Positions 35,590-46,428 are shown, counted from the first letter of the stretch. The stretch is 64,000 nucleotides of DNA from Ischnura elegans (GCF_921293095.1 NC_060254.1:57644069-57708068); one strand, 5' to 3'. Notes: generated by a model from the letters alone, not told the origin. Made by a program: numbers and translations.

Positions 35590-36385
35590 CAGACGATATC
35601 CATTGGATATCTATATAAGGTTGATGTATCCTAAACAGGTTGTTATAATACGATGGATATTTTGAAACCGCTACATAAATATCCTATTTGTAACAGCAAC
35701 GACGAGTCGTGAAAATAACGCCTCATAGATATCCAAGTTCTTATATCTGTGATATTAAAAAATTGTTATAACAAATAGTATCCATCAGTGGCGTAACTAT
35801 GAGGGAATTAAGGGTGTATCCCCCCCGCCCCCCAAAGCCTCATAGAAATCGTAAAATTATTTAAAAATCTTGTCTGGATTTGAGATATAATAACTGCCTC
35901 TGCTTAAGGTTAAATTTTAAGTGCAAAAATGATATAAAATGCATTTTCGGGCATTTTATTTTTCAAAAATTTTCCTGAACTCCCCGTTTTATGGGGGGGT
36001 AGCCCCCACTAACCCCCTTCATCCCTCCCAAAGCCCCCACATCCCCTCCACCCCCCTAAATCGGATTCCTAGTTACCCTACTGGCATCCATAGGTTGCAT
36101 ATGTTCTGTACAGAATTGAAAAGCACAAATGTTTTGTCTTTATGTCCGGGGATTACCAAAAACCATTTTAATCACACCCATTATGTACTCACTAGATGTT
36201 GTGAAGATAACTAAGTTATTTTATATTACGATCATGTCCTCTGTTGGTCATTGCTGCAACGTTGTTTCGAGGGTCCTATGGATATTTTTCGGATATCCAT
36301 GCAACGTTTATTGGATTAACATGGTTATTGCACGGATGTCGTACGATAACACAGAAAATGCTGTCTGGATGTCGTAGGGATATTG
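35590..36385. repeat. Region of scattered GGATATCCA-type motifs, split by a MITE
   Basis: Short motifs such as attggatatc, gatggatattt, catagatatcca and cggatatccatg recur on both strands at 35600-35780 and 36090-36380. The two halves may be one older element interrupted by the MITE at 35786-36083. Confidence 0.4.
35786..36083. mobile_element. hAT-like MITE, subfamily 4 (CAGTGGCGTAACTA ends)
   Basis: Left end CAGTGGCGTAACTA, right end TAGTTACCCTACTG. Flanked by gtatccat (35778-35785) and gcatccat (36084-36091), an 8-bp duplication with one mismatch. C-rich tracts near both ends, no coding capacity. Confidence 0.88.
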
Positions 36386-36389
36386 ATTA

Positions 36390-37280
36390 CTGCTTCGGAA
36401 GTTTCTTTTCGGGACTATAATTGTCTTAAATCTATTTAAAATTTTGAGGGAATATTATGCTATTACTACTAGCGTATACAAGTCAGATACAGCGACTCCA
36501 TATTTCTCTCGTTATTGTTAAAAGGCAGTTGAAATTATTGAATTCTTGGTGTAATCCAGCTGTAAAATCATTCCCTAAGTCTGGCTATTCAATATTTCAT
36601 TTTACGAAACATAAAAAAAGGTTCACCACTTCCTAACCTCAGGTTGAAGCCATTCAATCCAACAAATTTGTTTTTTAGCGAATCCATTTTTAACACGTCA
36701 TTTACATACTAATTTCTTGTGAAAGTGAAGGGGGCTACGATGACCTCGCTTCATTTTAAAAGTTTACGTCATAATCTCCAAGGGTTAATAATAGTTTACG
36801 GAGCAGAAGTGACGTCAGAGTCGCTGGTTCGCCCATCGCATATTTTTTTACCGCGCCAAAATTGAGATGCCGTCCGCGTAATGAATATCAAACCAAGGTG
36901 ACCGCATGGAGGAGGCCCCAGTGCGTCCCGAACAAGCTTGATTAATACTGTCCCTTCACTCACTTGTTCATCGGTTTTCATAAATGCCCAGAGCGCTGCG
37001 ATGAGCGTAGAATGATCCTAAAGTCCTCTGGATTACCATGATGATGGATTAATGGTGTGAGTGCAAATTTAGAGTACTCTGAAGTGATCTCAATCTAGAG
37101 TACTCTGAAATTATCCTCAAAGGCTGTCATAGAGGTTTTTCGCTCCCGGGGATAGCATTACAAATTAATGTATTCAATAGAATATGTCATTACGAATATA
37201 TTCCTCAGTTATGTAACGTCAGACGTTTGTTTTTTTTTTTAATTCTCTTTATTTTCTCAAAGGTGCAGTTTATTTTTGCC
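36390..37280. other. No gene recognised
   Basis: AT-rich. Two copies of tagagtactctgaa occur near 37070 and 37096. Nothing else is recognisable. Confidence 0.35.
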
Positions 37281-37289
37281 CCTCAACTA

Positions 37290-37695
37290 CGCGATCATTT
37301 GTTTCATTACTCTTATTGTTAGTAATGACTTGAGCGATCGCTTTTCGGGACCGGAAAAGTAATCGCTCGAGTGATCATTATTCTGAATCACGCGGTACCT
37401 CCCGCCGTCGCTTCTCGCATCATTTCCGATATCACAGCTCTATGTCGTTACCGATGTCGTTCCCACGGTCGTCAAACGTTGTGCTGCAATCGCTCCATAC
37501 GAGCATGCGTTCTGATTGGGTGATATAGGGTTTCAGTGACGGTTTCAGTGACAGAAAAAGCGATCAGGCGACCGATGAAAAAATTATGGGAGTCCTCATC
37601 ATAAGAGAGATCGCGGAAAACAATTGAGCGCGACGATAACTTACGAGTGATCACTCGAAAATGACGAAAAAAAATTATCGTGTGATTCAGGTTTT
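37290..37695. mobile_element. GATCAC-rich foldback element, copy 1
   Basis: Right end reads gagtgatcactcg, then gacgaaaaaaaattatcgtg, then tgattcagg. The left part has gagcgatcgctttt and tctgaatcacgcgg. The interior (tcccgccgtcgcttctcgca, then gcatgcgttctgattgg) matches 50610-51055. The left terminus is decayed. Confidence 0.6.
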
Positions 37696-37739
37696 ACAGC
37701 CAAAAATCGCGCATCAAATAAAGAGCAAATGAAACAGTT

Positions 37740-38210
37740 TTGCTTGTTGGCAGCAATGCCTATGTGCACCCAATGTTTCCGCCGCCATCCATTAGAAAGC
37801 AATAGTAGCAAAAATGGCGACTAGTGACCAGAAAGGTTTTTGTGTTTTACGGATTGCAAAGACAGAATCAGTAGTTATTGTGTAATGCGCGTTCCGCATT
37901 AAATTCCATTGTGATCCTCCAGGTGATAATAGAAAACGTGACTCCACTACCAGCTGACCATTCCGAATTAAGAAACAGGATTGAAGCAGTTTTTGCAACA
38001 ATTACTCGAGAGAAATTGATCAATTTTTGGGAGGAACTCGCCTAACATCTTTACGCGCGCCGTGTGACGAATTTTCGTCGCATTGAACACTTCTAGACTG
38101 TTACGTAAAACTGTTTGAGTTGCGTTTTCATTTAATAAATGATTTATAGCTATAGTTTTAGTTTAATCTATATTAGAAAGTGTTAAAAACCCCCATTCAT
38201 TTCGAAACAT
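37740..38210 (+). mobile_element. Internally deleted Tc1/mariner-like transposon, copy 1
   Basis: The unit matches 39428-40210 (minus its insertion) along its length and carries the joined start and end of a transposase gene (37814-38096). Flanking non-coding parts, such as ttggcagcaatg and tatattagaaagt, are shared. Terminal inverted repeats were not identified. Confidence 0.65.
37814..38096 (+). pseudogene. Transposase remnant: N-terminal helix-turn-helix joined to C-terminal tail
   Basis: Translation starts MATSDQKGFCVLRIAKTES, typical of the N-terminal helix-turn-helix (DUF4817-type) of Tc1/mariner-like transposases common in insect genomes. It has a stop where the family has Gln, continues AFRIKFHCDPPGDN, then shifts directly to a tail starting LRNRIEAVFATITREKLIN and ending VTNFRRIEHF, the family's usual C-terminus (RVTNGAHIE type). 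Everything between, including the DDE catalytic domain, is missing. About 280 bp remain of an expected gene of roughly 1.1 kb. The same junction in the copy at 39503 shows that the deletion came before the copies spread. Confidence 0.75.
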
Positions 38211-38214
38211 CCGG

Positions 38215-39394
38215 TACTAAAGACCTAGGCGCTCATCAAAATGTTCATCACTTCGTCGTCCTGACCACCCCTCCAACAAAAGTCCTTTGTTGAGTGCATT
38301 CTCTCGGCAAAAGCAGAAGGGTAGCGGAGAGCGGAGCGCTGTATATCCATGGGAAGCTATTTGGGCGCGCTGATGTCCTCATAAGGACCGCAACAAAATT
38401 CTCTCTCCCTTAATGGATTCACGCCCTGCGGCGCCAACTTATATTAGCGCCACCCCTGAACACACTTAATTTCCCACTCCCCGTGGCCTTTCTTCTTCCG
38501 ACGATATAACGCTCCCGTGACGTTGGCTGCCCCATTAGACCGCCCACGGTTGCCAAACTTACGAAATTTTCATAGGGGATTTATCATGTTTTTGAACTTC
38601 CATTGTCAGTATTAAAGTACTTTACCGGTTATAATTATTCCACATAATAGATTTTTTGCGAATACTAAATTGTAACCATCACTTTAATTTGCAATGAAAC
38701 CTATACTCTTTTATCATTTTCATAAATGCTCTTCAAACATTTTTTGTTAAAAAACTTTTTTGGTTTCATTGCTGGAATTATTTCCTACTTAAAGATCACT
38801 AATACATTAATAAAGCGATAATATTTGAAAGCATATTCCATTAAAAGCGTATTTGGCTGCATAATTAATTAACATTTATATGGTAATATGCGGCCTCATT
38901 GCACTGAAATTTTTTTATCATTTTCACGCATCTCAGAACCATGCACTCCTAAAAATAAATTTGAAATTTCGTAAATAAAATGATGAAAGTTGTAATAATA
39001 ATTAATTAAAACCATGGTGACCGTAGTTGCAAATTATATATCTAGATGCGTGGTGAGATCTAAATTCCGCAGCAAAAAGTCACTGTTCAGGACAACTTAA
39101 CGCTCTTATCATGCGCACAGCTCCTGGCAAAATGAGTGAATGCGAGTGAGCGCCCGTGACTCGCAAGAGTAACAGACTAATGGAGACTTCGTGTTTCCTC
39201 CCGCCTCTTGACTCTCCCCCCACCTCCTCAAGCAAGTAAGAAACATACACGCCTCCAGATTCCCTTTCTCGTAAAGCCAGCGTCCGAGGGTCTAACGAGA
39301 GTCATTCGTGGAATTAATGAACCTATATAAATGTGTTTCAAAATGAATAGCGGGATTTCAACGCTTTATAATACTTAAAAAGCTTAACTTACTG
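38215..39394. other. No gene recognised
   Basis: Mostly AT-rich. 38280-38560 is GC-richer. A short ggcgccaacttatattagcgcc stretch near 38430 resembles joined ends of MITE subfamily 2 but has no target duplication. Confidence 0.35.
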
Positions 39395-39502
39395 ATATAA
39401 ATGGTTCATCAAACGAAAGAGCGACTCAACAGTTCTGTTTATTGGCAACAATGCGCACACGATGTTTCCGTCGCCATCCGTTAGAGAGCGCTAGTGGTAA
39501 AG

Positions 39503-39783
39503 ATGGCGACAATAGAAAAGGAAGATTTTTGCAAAGATGGAATCTGTAGCCATTGTGCAAATTGTGTTCTGCATTAATTTTCGTTGTGATTATCCTGATA
39601 AAAATAACATCTGTGCCTCCACTACCAGGTGGGATGTTTGAATGAAGAAACAGGATTGAAGCAGTTGTTACAACAACTACTCGAGTTACATTAATGAACG
39701 TCGTGGAAGAACTCGCATGTCTTCTTGACGTGCGCTGCGTGACGAATGGTGCTCACATTCAAAATTTGTATGTTTTTATGTAA
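39503..39783 (+). pseudogene. Transposase remnant, copy 2
   Basis: MATIEKEDFC, then after a small deletion AKMESVAIVQIVFCINFRCD, then a jump to RNRIEAVVTTTTRVTLMNVV and LDVRCVTNGAHIQNLYVFM ending at TAA (39781-39783). The N-terminal recognition region and extreme C-terminus are kept and the catalytic centre is absent, as in copy 1. The tail is better preserved here, with the VTNGAHI signature readable. Non-functional; could at most move by a transposase supplied elsewhere. Confidence 0.75.
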
Positions 39784-39813
39784 AAATGTTTGAGTTAATC
39801 TTTCATTTAATGC

Positions 39814-40139
39814 ATCTACCGATTCGATCGATGGATTTTTCTTCCTCATAGGAAAATCCACTAGGATTGGTAGAACATTAATAGCTCACGCTTGGTTTCG
39901 CTAATTAGTAGGGCCTCCTTCGCTTCTATAGCGTTGGGGTGTTTTTCCCTCGTCCCGTCCCTTCCGCTCCTATCCCTTCCCAGAGGCGTCGGCGGGCTCC
40001 CATCGCGGCGGCGCCTCTATCCTTTTTCCTTCCTCTCCAGCCCCTCCCCGGGTGATCGGGCATATAAGCCACTGGCTTGGTTCCTGGCCCCGGTGCGTGG
40101 TATCCTTCGAAGGCTTCACCTAGAACCTCACCTCAAACT
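39814..40139. mobile_element. 326-bp insertion with 14-bp target duplication, unknown source
   Basis: Flanked by ctttcatttaatgc (39800-39813) and ctttcatttgatgc (40140-40153). A 14-bp duplication suggests target-primed retroposition of an RNA. The insert is GC-rich and pyrimidine-rich and holds gggcatataagcc and ccttcgaaggcttc. It lacks an obvious A tail and matches no RNA gene that I recognise. Confidence 0.65.
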
Positions 40140-40230
40140 CTTTCATTTGATGCTTCATTTATAGCTTTAAGTCTAGTACATCAAGTATTAGAAAGTTTAA
40201 AAGCCTGGCTATTGATTTTGAACCGCCCGT

Positions 40231-40725
40231 TTTCCGATCTTTCCATCCAATTGTCCCGCGACGATTGTCTTAATCAAGCCATCATGTCACAAGATATTGC
40301 CTATAAGGTTATTCAACCTCATCTCAAGGGTTTCATGAAGCTTTCCTCCCAACTCTTCTCAGGTCTTCTTCATTACTTACTCGAATCACCCCTTTGGATC
40401 CTCATCATTCTTCTGTAACACCACATTTCGAAGGCCTCTACCCTTTATTTCTCCGCTGCTGTTATTGTTCATGCTCCACTTTCGCAGAGAAGAATACTCC
40501 AAATGTAAGTTCTGACCTAGCACTATATTGCAAATTAATGAGAATGGATTAATCGCTCTTTACTCACTACAGCGCTGCAATTTTTTTCTTAACGGATCAA
40601 AATTTTCTAGAAGTGGCAACATAAATTAAGCTTCTTCAGGATGGACTGGGACCTCCTCTATGTCTTGTATGTAGTCCTCCACACCAACAGGCTAGTTTAT
40701 GCTATACGAGTAGTCGGGAATTTTA
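40231..40725. other. No gene recognised
   Basis: A 113-codon frame at 40077-40418 begins inside the insertion and runs through the transposon remnant, so it is not a gene. Confidence 0.4.
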
Positions 40726-41160
40726 CATCGTCTGAGGTTACCAATGCATGCATGAGGCACAGAGCTCAGGGAAACATCTCTTAATAATCACCTATTAAAA
40801 TTGCTTACGGTCGGAAAGTTTCCTTCGTTTGATAGGGTATTAATAATCCTTATTTAAGCCAAGCGCTACCGGCCAGCTGGGTACTCTGCTACCCGCTAGC
40901 AGCCTACATCGTAGCGGCGCTCATAGTCTCGCACCAAGGTTGCCGCACACGGCGGCAGCCGAAACCAGAATGAGGTCACACGGGCTTTTCCCAGAATTCA
41001 TACTTAGCCGTCGCGTTTTCGCGCGCTTGAAATTTTTCACTTTTCATTTAATCGCGAAAAATAGTTATCGTCATTCAAAAATCTAAAGGCGTGAAATGCG
41101 TACTCCAGGAGTAATAACCTTTCGGTTTAGGCAAAAATAATAGGAAACCACCCTATTGGC
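40726..41160 (+). repeat. 430-bp direct repeat, copy 1
   Basis: Shared with 44157-44594: accaatgcatgcatga, acagagctcagggaaacat, cgtcgcgttttcgcgcgctt, actccaggagtaataa, ggaaaccaccctattg, all in order. The middle (GC-rich part) is more diverged. Non-coding. Class unknown. Confidence 0.8.
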
Positions 41161-41790
41161 TTGAAGGGAGCTAGAGGAAGTTACGTCAGCGTCCATCACG
41201 TCTTTGAGGCACTCATCGTCGCCTAATACGTGACCACGAGTCAAATGAGCCTAAGAGCAAATGACGATCGAGCACGCATTTCAGCCGCACGCACACACGC
41301 ACGCATATTTATTTTCGTGGCTTTCGATCACCTCACGCATTTACGGTCTGGCATTGTGCTCTCTGCGTATGAAGCGGCGGAAGACGTCAAGGACAACATT
41401 TCAAATAACACGCTCGCTCTTTTGGGGTACAAGTCTATCGAAAGGCGCTACCAAATGGGACTATACAATGTAGAGAAATTTTTAAATATTTTACACGTCT
41501 ATGTGTCTTTCGTATTCCTTAACCTTCTTCTAATCAGGACCGCATTTACCCAAAGTTACACTATAAGCACTTCTCCCCATTGCGCGCCCCTCCTCACTTG
41601 AGCCCCACCCCCTCCCCGATTTTTATGATAAAGCATAGCCAATCGCATGACGTAAGAGAAGGTGCCCCTTGGAATGCGACGCCCCTATGCACGTGCCTAT
41701 TTTTCCTTGCAGTAAATCCGGCCCTGGGTATAATTAGAGGTTTTTATTAGTTCTTGCATTGTTAAGGTAATTATTGTTCCATTGTCTTGG
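41161..41790. other. Between repeats; no supported gene
   Basis: A 123-codon frame at 41230-41601 has no recognised domain. Near 41707-41720 agtaaatccggccctgg looks like a single transposon end without a partner. Confidence 0.3.
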
Positions 41791-42014
41791 AAATTTTTTT
41801 GACACGACCCTATTTTCCCCGAAAGGTGTCCAAAGAAAATATTTTCCTGTCGAAATTAAGAACTGTGCAGCACTTATCCTAGTCTTAATCAGAAACGCAC
41901 TCAATTTTTTTGACACGGCCCTATTTTCCCCGAAAGGTGCCCAAAGAAAAGATTTTCCTGTCGAAATTAAGAACTGTGCAGCACTTATCCTCGCCTTAAT
42001 CAGAAACGCGCTCG
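41791..42014. repeat. 111-bp tandem duplication
   Basis: Two copies, period 111, marked by gacacgaccctattttcccc (41801) and gacacggccctattttcccc (41912), with only a few differences. 111 is a multiple of three, so frames on both strands (142 codons minus, 110 plus) stay open. The resulting repetitive peptide has no other support. Confidence 0.9.
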
Positions 42015-42340
42015 TTTTCCCAACACAGGCCAAGCACTCAGGAAAACAACACGGAAATAACAAGTATGGTACTACTAAGGACACGAACATGCCGCCATTC
42101 AAATAGAACTGCTGTAGGTATTTATAGAAAAAATTATTGCAGTAAATGACCATGTATTCCAAGCATGAAGGAACAGCTTCTTAATTTGATTTAAAGCTAT
42201 CACAGTTTAAAATAAATAAAAAATTGTGAAAGAGCCATTTTTCACATTTATGAACATTTTCGAGTTACTTTCATTGCTATTTAAATTAATCTTCCGAATA
42301 TAAGCCATTTTGCACAGCAGATTCATTCAGACATACTTAC

Positions 42341-42366
42341 AGATGACTTGACGTTATTCCAGGCGT
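42341..42366 (-). other. Gene 2 3' UTR start with likely splice donor
   Basis: 26 nt after the stop, the minus strand reads TCATCT|GTAAGTATG, a strong donor, so the 3' UTR of gene 2 is probably spliced, as in gene 1. The last exon was not located. Confidence 0.5.
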
Positions 42367-45300
42367 TCATCCAACGACGTAAGGATAGGCGGCGTATGCA
42401 TAAGGGCTGTATACATGCGGAGAGTAGACGTAAGGACTCGTGTACACGCTGTAGGGCGTGTGGTAGCTGTAGTACGTCGGGGCCGTGTAGTAGAGCGGCG
42501 CTGCTATCGCCGCGGCCACCAGTAGAAGTAGAAGAACCTGAGACGAGGTGTAGATACATATCAATGAGCTTCTGAACTTATTTTTTGAAATTGCACAGAA
42601 AAATTCTCTGCGCTGAGTAGTGCATCATAAATATTTTGTTATCAATTGGGCCAATGCATGCGGCGGAAATAAATTTAAAACAGTGGATGAATTGAAACAG
42701 GAGAGGAAACACAAAGACTTCTGCGGGCGTGCAGAAAACGTTACGCAGATGTTAAGCGAATTAGGCTTGGTGCCGCTAGAAACTAGAAGGCTGCGCGCTA
42801 GGCTTAGATAACTTGAGCAATTGAGAATGGATATCTTTAAGAGGGACACTGAGAACATCATATGAGAACCCCACTATATTTCCAGGTCCGTTAGAAACGA
42901 TAAATTTAGAGAGATATTTTGTCGAACGGATAGATTTGGGAATTCACTTTTTCCCCGAATCATAAAGGACTTCAATAAATTCTAATCGCAATTTCATTAG
43001 AGAATTTATTTTTAATGAGTAAGCGGTCATTTATCGGAAAAGAATTTTATAGTATATCAAGAAATTAAAACACATTAGCAATATCCACAAGCACTTTAAT
43101 CCCATGACCATTTTTAATTTTCAATAAATTTTGTACTACCGTCAGGTGACTTCAACTAAAAAAATTTTGTTTTTCGAGGATATTAATAGGCAAATTTTTG
43201 TGTTGAAATCACCTGAAGATGAAACATAATGCATTGAAATGGGTCGATAGATTGGAAAATTGCCCGTAACTTTTAAATTACTCCTTCTTTTCCGCTACGC
43301 TTATCCAAGTGGATCGAAAATGTGGTAGGAATCTCGCAAGGTCGCACTCCTGAGATGGAGTTTCAATCGACTTTGTACCTCATGCGCGGGAGCATGCGGA
43401 AAGAAAAAAGGACGATAAGAGCTTCGGCGAAATTCGACGAATACAGGGTCCGCAATTTCGTATCGTAGAAGCCGAAAATACAACAACTACGTCATGACAG
43501 TTGATGAGAATTGACAATAGCGAACCATCTAATAATAATATTGTAAATTTAATGAATTATTGCAAAAGGTTTACCAGTAGTTTAAACACGCTGAGTTTCG
43601 AAAAAAATGCAACGTGGTCAATCTTTGCAAAATTTGTTCAAATTTGACGACATGTATTTTGTTTAAAAAGGTAACTTGAGAAAAACGGAATGCGTCTAAG
43701 CATGCCGAAGTGCATTGACGATTGCTGTGCAAAGTTTCGAATTCCTTACTCAAGAAAAGATTTTTGAGGTTTCGTCCAGCTTTTTTTTTATTTTTGTGCA
43801 CTGTGCACCGCTTTTATTGTGAGTCCGAAGGCTCTCCATCGACTACGGACAGAAGATGAACGATATGGAATGTAAGAGTCTCACGCCGTCTTTGAGGCGT
43901 CGCAAGCTACTACTGGAGAATCCACAATAGGGTAGTTTCCTTCATCAAAGAAAACAAAAGGCATTGATGGCGATTCGTTACCCACCATTAGTGTATTCAT
44001 AATACACAAATTATTTGGTTTTTGAAATACCGGTTTAGACGAATGGCAAGGGTCAAATTTTATCCTCATTTGAAAAAGGCCAGATTGGCGCCCATGCGAT
44101 TCCACTCCACGTGACGTCACAGGGACCTAGTTTCTACACGAGAGGATAGGAGTTATGCATCGTCAGAGGCTACCAATGCATGCATGAGTCACAGAGCTCA
44201 GGGAAACATGTCTTAATAATCACCTATTAAAACTGGCTAAGGTCGGAAAGTTTTCTTCGCTTGATAAGGTATTAATAAACCTTTTTTAAGCCATGCGCTA
44301 CCATACAGGAAGGTACTCAGCTACCCGTTAGCATCCTGCGTCCTATCAGCGCTCAGAGCCTCGATCAAGGTCACCTACCAGGCGGGAGGGGGAACCAGAA
44401 ATGCGTCGTAGGAACTGTTTCCCTTCATTCCTACTTACGCGTCGCGTTTTCGCGCGCTTGAAATTTTTCACTTTTCATTTGATCGCGAAAAATAGATATC
44501 GTCATTAAAAAATCTAAAAGCGTGAAATACGTACTCCAGGAGTAATAATCTTTCGATTTAGGCAATAAAAAAATAATAGGAAACCACCCTATTGATTCTC
44601 TCAGATACAGAGGAGATCATTCCATGGAAGAGGTGGTCGAGAGATTTTTCTTCAGATTCGGAGGAGCCAATCAGATCCCGTCTCGAACACGACCGGTGCA
44701 AGTCTCGCCGAACCGGAAGTGGGTGATGCGATTCCCCACTGCCTGATATCCGAGATGTGAAAATTATAGGCAAGTACTTAAACAAAATTAAAGAATACAT
44801 TGTATGAATAGAATATGAATGAGTAAAATGGAATTAGAATGAGTTAAATATACTAAACACTAGAGTAAACTGCAAAAACATAGAAAAAAAAATAAGAATC
44901 ACTACTACGTTCAATGGTTTCCGGCTCAACTTTGTGGAAGTTGAAGCTCACAAATTACAATACGACTTCGTTTTCTTCCGCGGATTTATTTTGTTGGTGC
45001 AACATGTTTCAACCTCAAGCGACACTTGAAAACGACCTCTTGAGGTTGAAAAATGTTGTACCAACAAAATAAATCCGTGGAAGAAAACGAAGTCGTTTTA
45101 TCATTTGTGAAGAATCACTAAATTCGCTGATGCGAAGTTATTATTGAAAAATAATAAAAGATATTCAAACATCATCAATAGTTTGATTTAAAAAATAAAA
45201 AAAATAATTTTTTAAATATAAAAATAAATATCTTTACATTTAAAAAAATTTCGAGTGCATTTTCATCTTATTACTTTTATGCATTATTTTCACACAAACA

Positions 45301-46428
45301 ACACAAAAAACGACAACGATAAATATGTGCCATTATATTTATTGCTTTTGTAAACTGACTGGTTGAGAGGTGAGTAAGGACTCACCGGAACAGTAGAAGT
45401 GTACGCGCATTCGGCGTGATCATGACTAGTGAGGAAGTGAGGCCTCACCGAACGAAATTTTTAAAAATATCATTTTGAATCGATACCTCCACCACAAAAG
45501 CGCACTAAATTCTTCATATTGAAATAAAAAATGTTAATGACACACTCGACACAACATTGAGCGAAACGACTTTGACATCTGTGTCATTAACTAGGTTCAT
45601 AAACAGAGAACGACCAATCAAAACCCGGGTCGGTAAGTGTAAAAAAGTGCTGTGTGGAGTTCGCTATTATATTTCATGAAGAAGATGAACAACTTCCACG
45701 AAGTATCGCTGAGGCAAATGTCTTAAATTTGCTCAAAATTTGTACGCCGGACCAAATTCGCTCATATGGGACCTCGTCAATAACAATACATGCAGCTGGC
45801 ATCAGTAAGAGAACAAACATTCGACGCTAAATGCTTCCAACCAACCCACTCAGCTGTGCAGACTGTTTTAAAACCCGAAAAATTGCGAATTTTGGATACT
45901 TTTGTTTTATCGTCGAAATTGATACAGCATTTAGTACATATTGCACCGCAAGCCGCCTCAATAGACGTGATAGGACATGAGCTATTGGCAATAAAAAGGA
46001 AATGCTCTAACAAAGTTCGCTTAGTATTTATGAAGTCCTTAATTGTTCGGGGGAAAAACGAATTCCCACACCTATCCGTTCGGAAAAAAATGTCTCTCCC
46101 AGTTAATGGATTTTACGGACCTGAATATGTAATGGCGTTCTAATATGATGTTCTCCGTGTCGCTATTAAAGATAATCTATTCTTATTTACGCAAGCAATA
46201 TAAACCTAGCCCATCCTCTGAGTCTGTAGTGGCTCCCAACCTAATTTGCTTAACATCTGAGTAAAACTTCCTGTACGCCCCTGTCAATCTATGACGAATC
46301 ACGCAACACTGAGGGTCTAATGATGGCATTTATTGCACTCGATAGCATGGCATTGGTACAAAGCAATCAAACAACATAAATATGTGCAAATAAAGAATAT
46401 ATATACTCACGGCTCCTCTGAGGAACAT
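42367..46428 (-). CDS. Gene 2: small secreted Tyr/Pro/Ser-rich peptide (cuticle- or Nplp4-like)
   Basis: Two coding exons on the minus strand, 46428-46411 (MFLRGA, ending GCC|GTGAGT) and 42537-42367 (acceptor tcgtctcag), encode about 62 residues. The intron is 3873 bp, phase 0. The signal peptide, residues 1 to about 19, has a VLLLLLVAAAIAA core. The mature part starts PLYYTAPTYYSYHTPYS and is almost wholly Tyr, Pro, Ser, Val, Ala and Thr, with YSPHVYSPYAYAA repeats and the end PYVVG. No Cys, and no chitin-binding consensus. ATG at 46428 is chosen because it lies 92 bp past a TATA box and its exon ends at a clean donor. A frame starting at 42564 without splicing is less likely. Layout and composition parallel gene 1 in the opposite direction. 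The product is probably a cuticular or secreted structural peptide; function is inferred. Confidence 0.82.
42684..42985 (+). mobile_element. Non-LTR retrotransposon tail remnant in gene 2 intron
   Basis: Plus-strand translation gives AENVTQMLSELGLVPLETRR then LRARLR, one stop, LEQLRMDIFKRDTENII, then NDKFREIFCRTDRFGNSFF and PRIIKDFN. This is the best-preserved example here of the C-terminal tail that follows the reverse transcriptase in Jockey/CR1-like elements. It lies antisense to gene 2. Confidence 0.7.
43144..43250. repeat. Small hairpin with hammerhead-like box
   Basis: caggtgacttcaac (43144) pairs with gttgaaatcacctg (43203-43216). CTGAAGAT (43213-43220) is followed by ttGAAATGGGTCG. 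The layout is that of the Penelope-type motifs, but the helix between the boxes is weak. Confidence 0.35.
44157..44594 (+). repeat. 430-bp direct repeat, copy 2
   Basis: Second copy of 40726-41160, inside the intron of gene 2, same orientation, with small indels and a diverged centre. Confidence 0.8.
44948..45110. mobile_element. Penelope-like terminal-repeat hairpin 3
   Basis: Two 72-bp arms, 44948-45019 and 45039-45110, with a 19-bp loop. Arms contain acgacttcgttttcttcc, ggatttattttgttggt and the complement of gaggttgaaacatgtt. GAAACATGTT is present on the minus arm. The CTGANGA box is lost or damaged on both arms, as the loop cuts into it. Confidence 0.65.
45935..46290 (-). mobile_element. 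Non-LTR retrotransposon tail remnant, minus
   Basis: Same block order as 5626-5990 read on the minus strand: agcctcaatag-type 3' end near 45950, gttcgggggaaaaacgaatt at 46043, tatccgttcgg, gatgttctccgtgtcgct, then the tail region. Heavily decayed. Confidence 0.6.

Larger units (their letters stand above)
39395..40230 (+). mobile_element. Internally deleted Tc1/mariner-like transposon, copy 2
   Basis: Same unit as 37740-38210, interrupted by a 326-bp insertion at 39814-40139. After the insertion it resumes with tttatagctttaagtctagt and attagaaagttt, the sequence that follows in copy 1. Confidence 0.65.
42538..46410 (-). other. Large intron of gene 2, filled with repeats
   Basis: Contains LINE tails (42684-42985 sense to plus, 45935-46290 minus), a small hairpin at 43144, the second 430-bp repeat at 44157-44594, and a terminal-repeat hairpin at 44948-45110. 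The remaining sequence is AT-rich without genes. Confidence 0.7.

Noticed and set aside
38423-38460. Tiny inverted ggcgcc...ggcgcc structure like joined ends of MITE subfamily 2
   Set aside because: Too short and without target duplication; may be chance or a deletion scar.
41230-41601. 123-codon plus frame
   Set aside because: No recognisable family and no splice or promoter context; begins just after a repeat copy.
41734-42162. 142-codon minus frame with an internal repeated peptide
   Set aside because: The repetition comes from a 111-bp tandem DNA duplication that keeps both strands open; no other evidence of coding.
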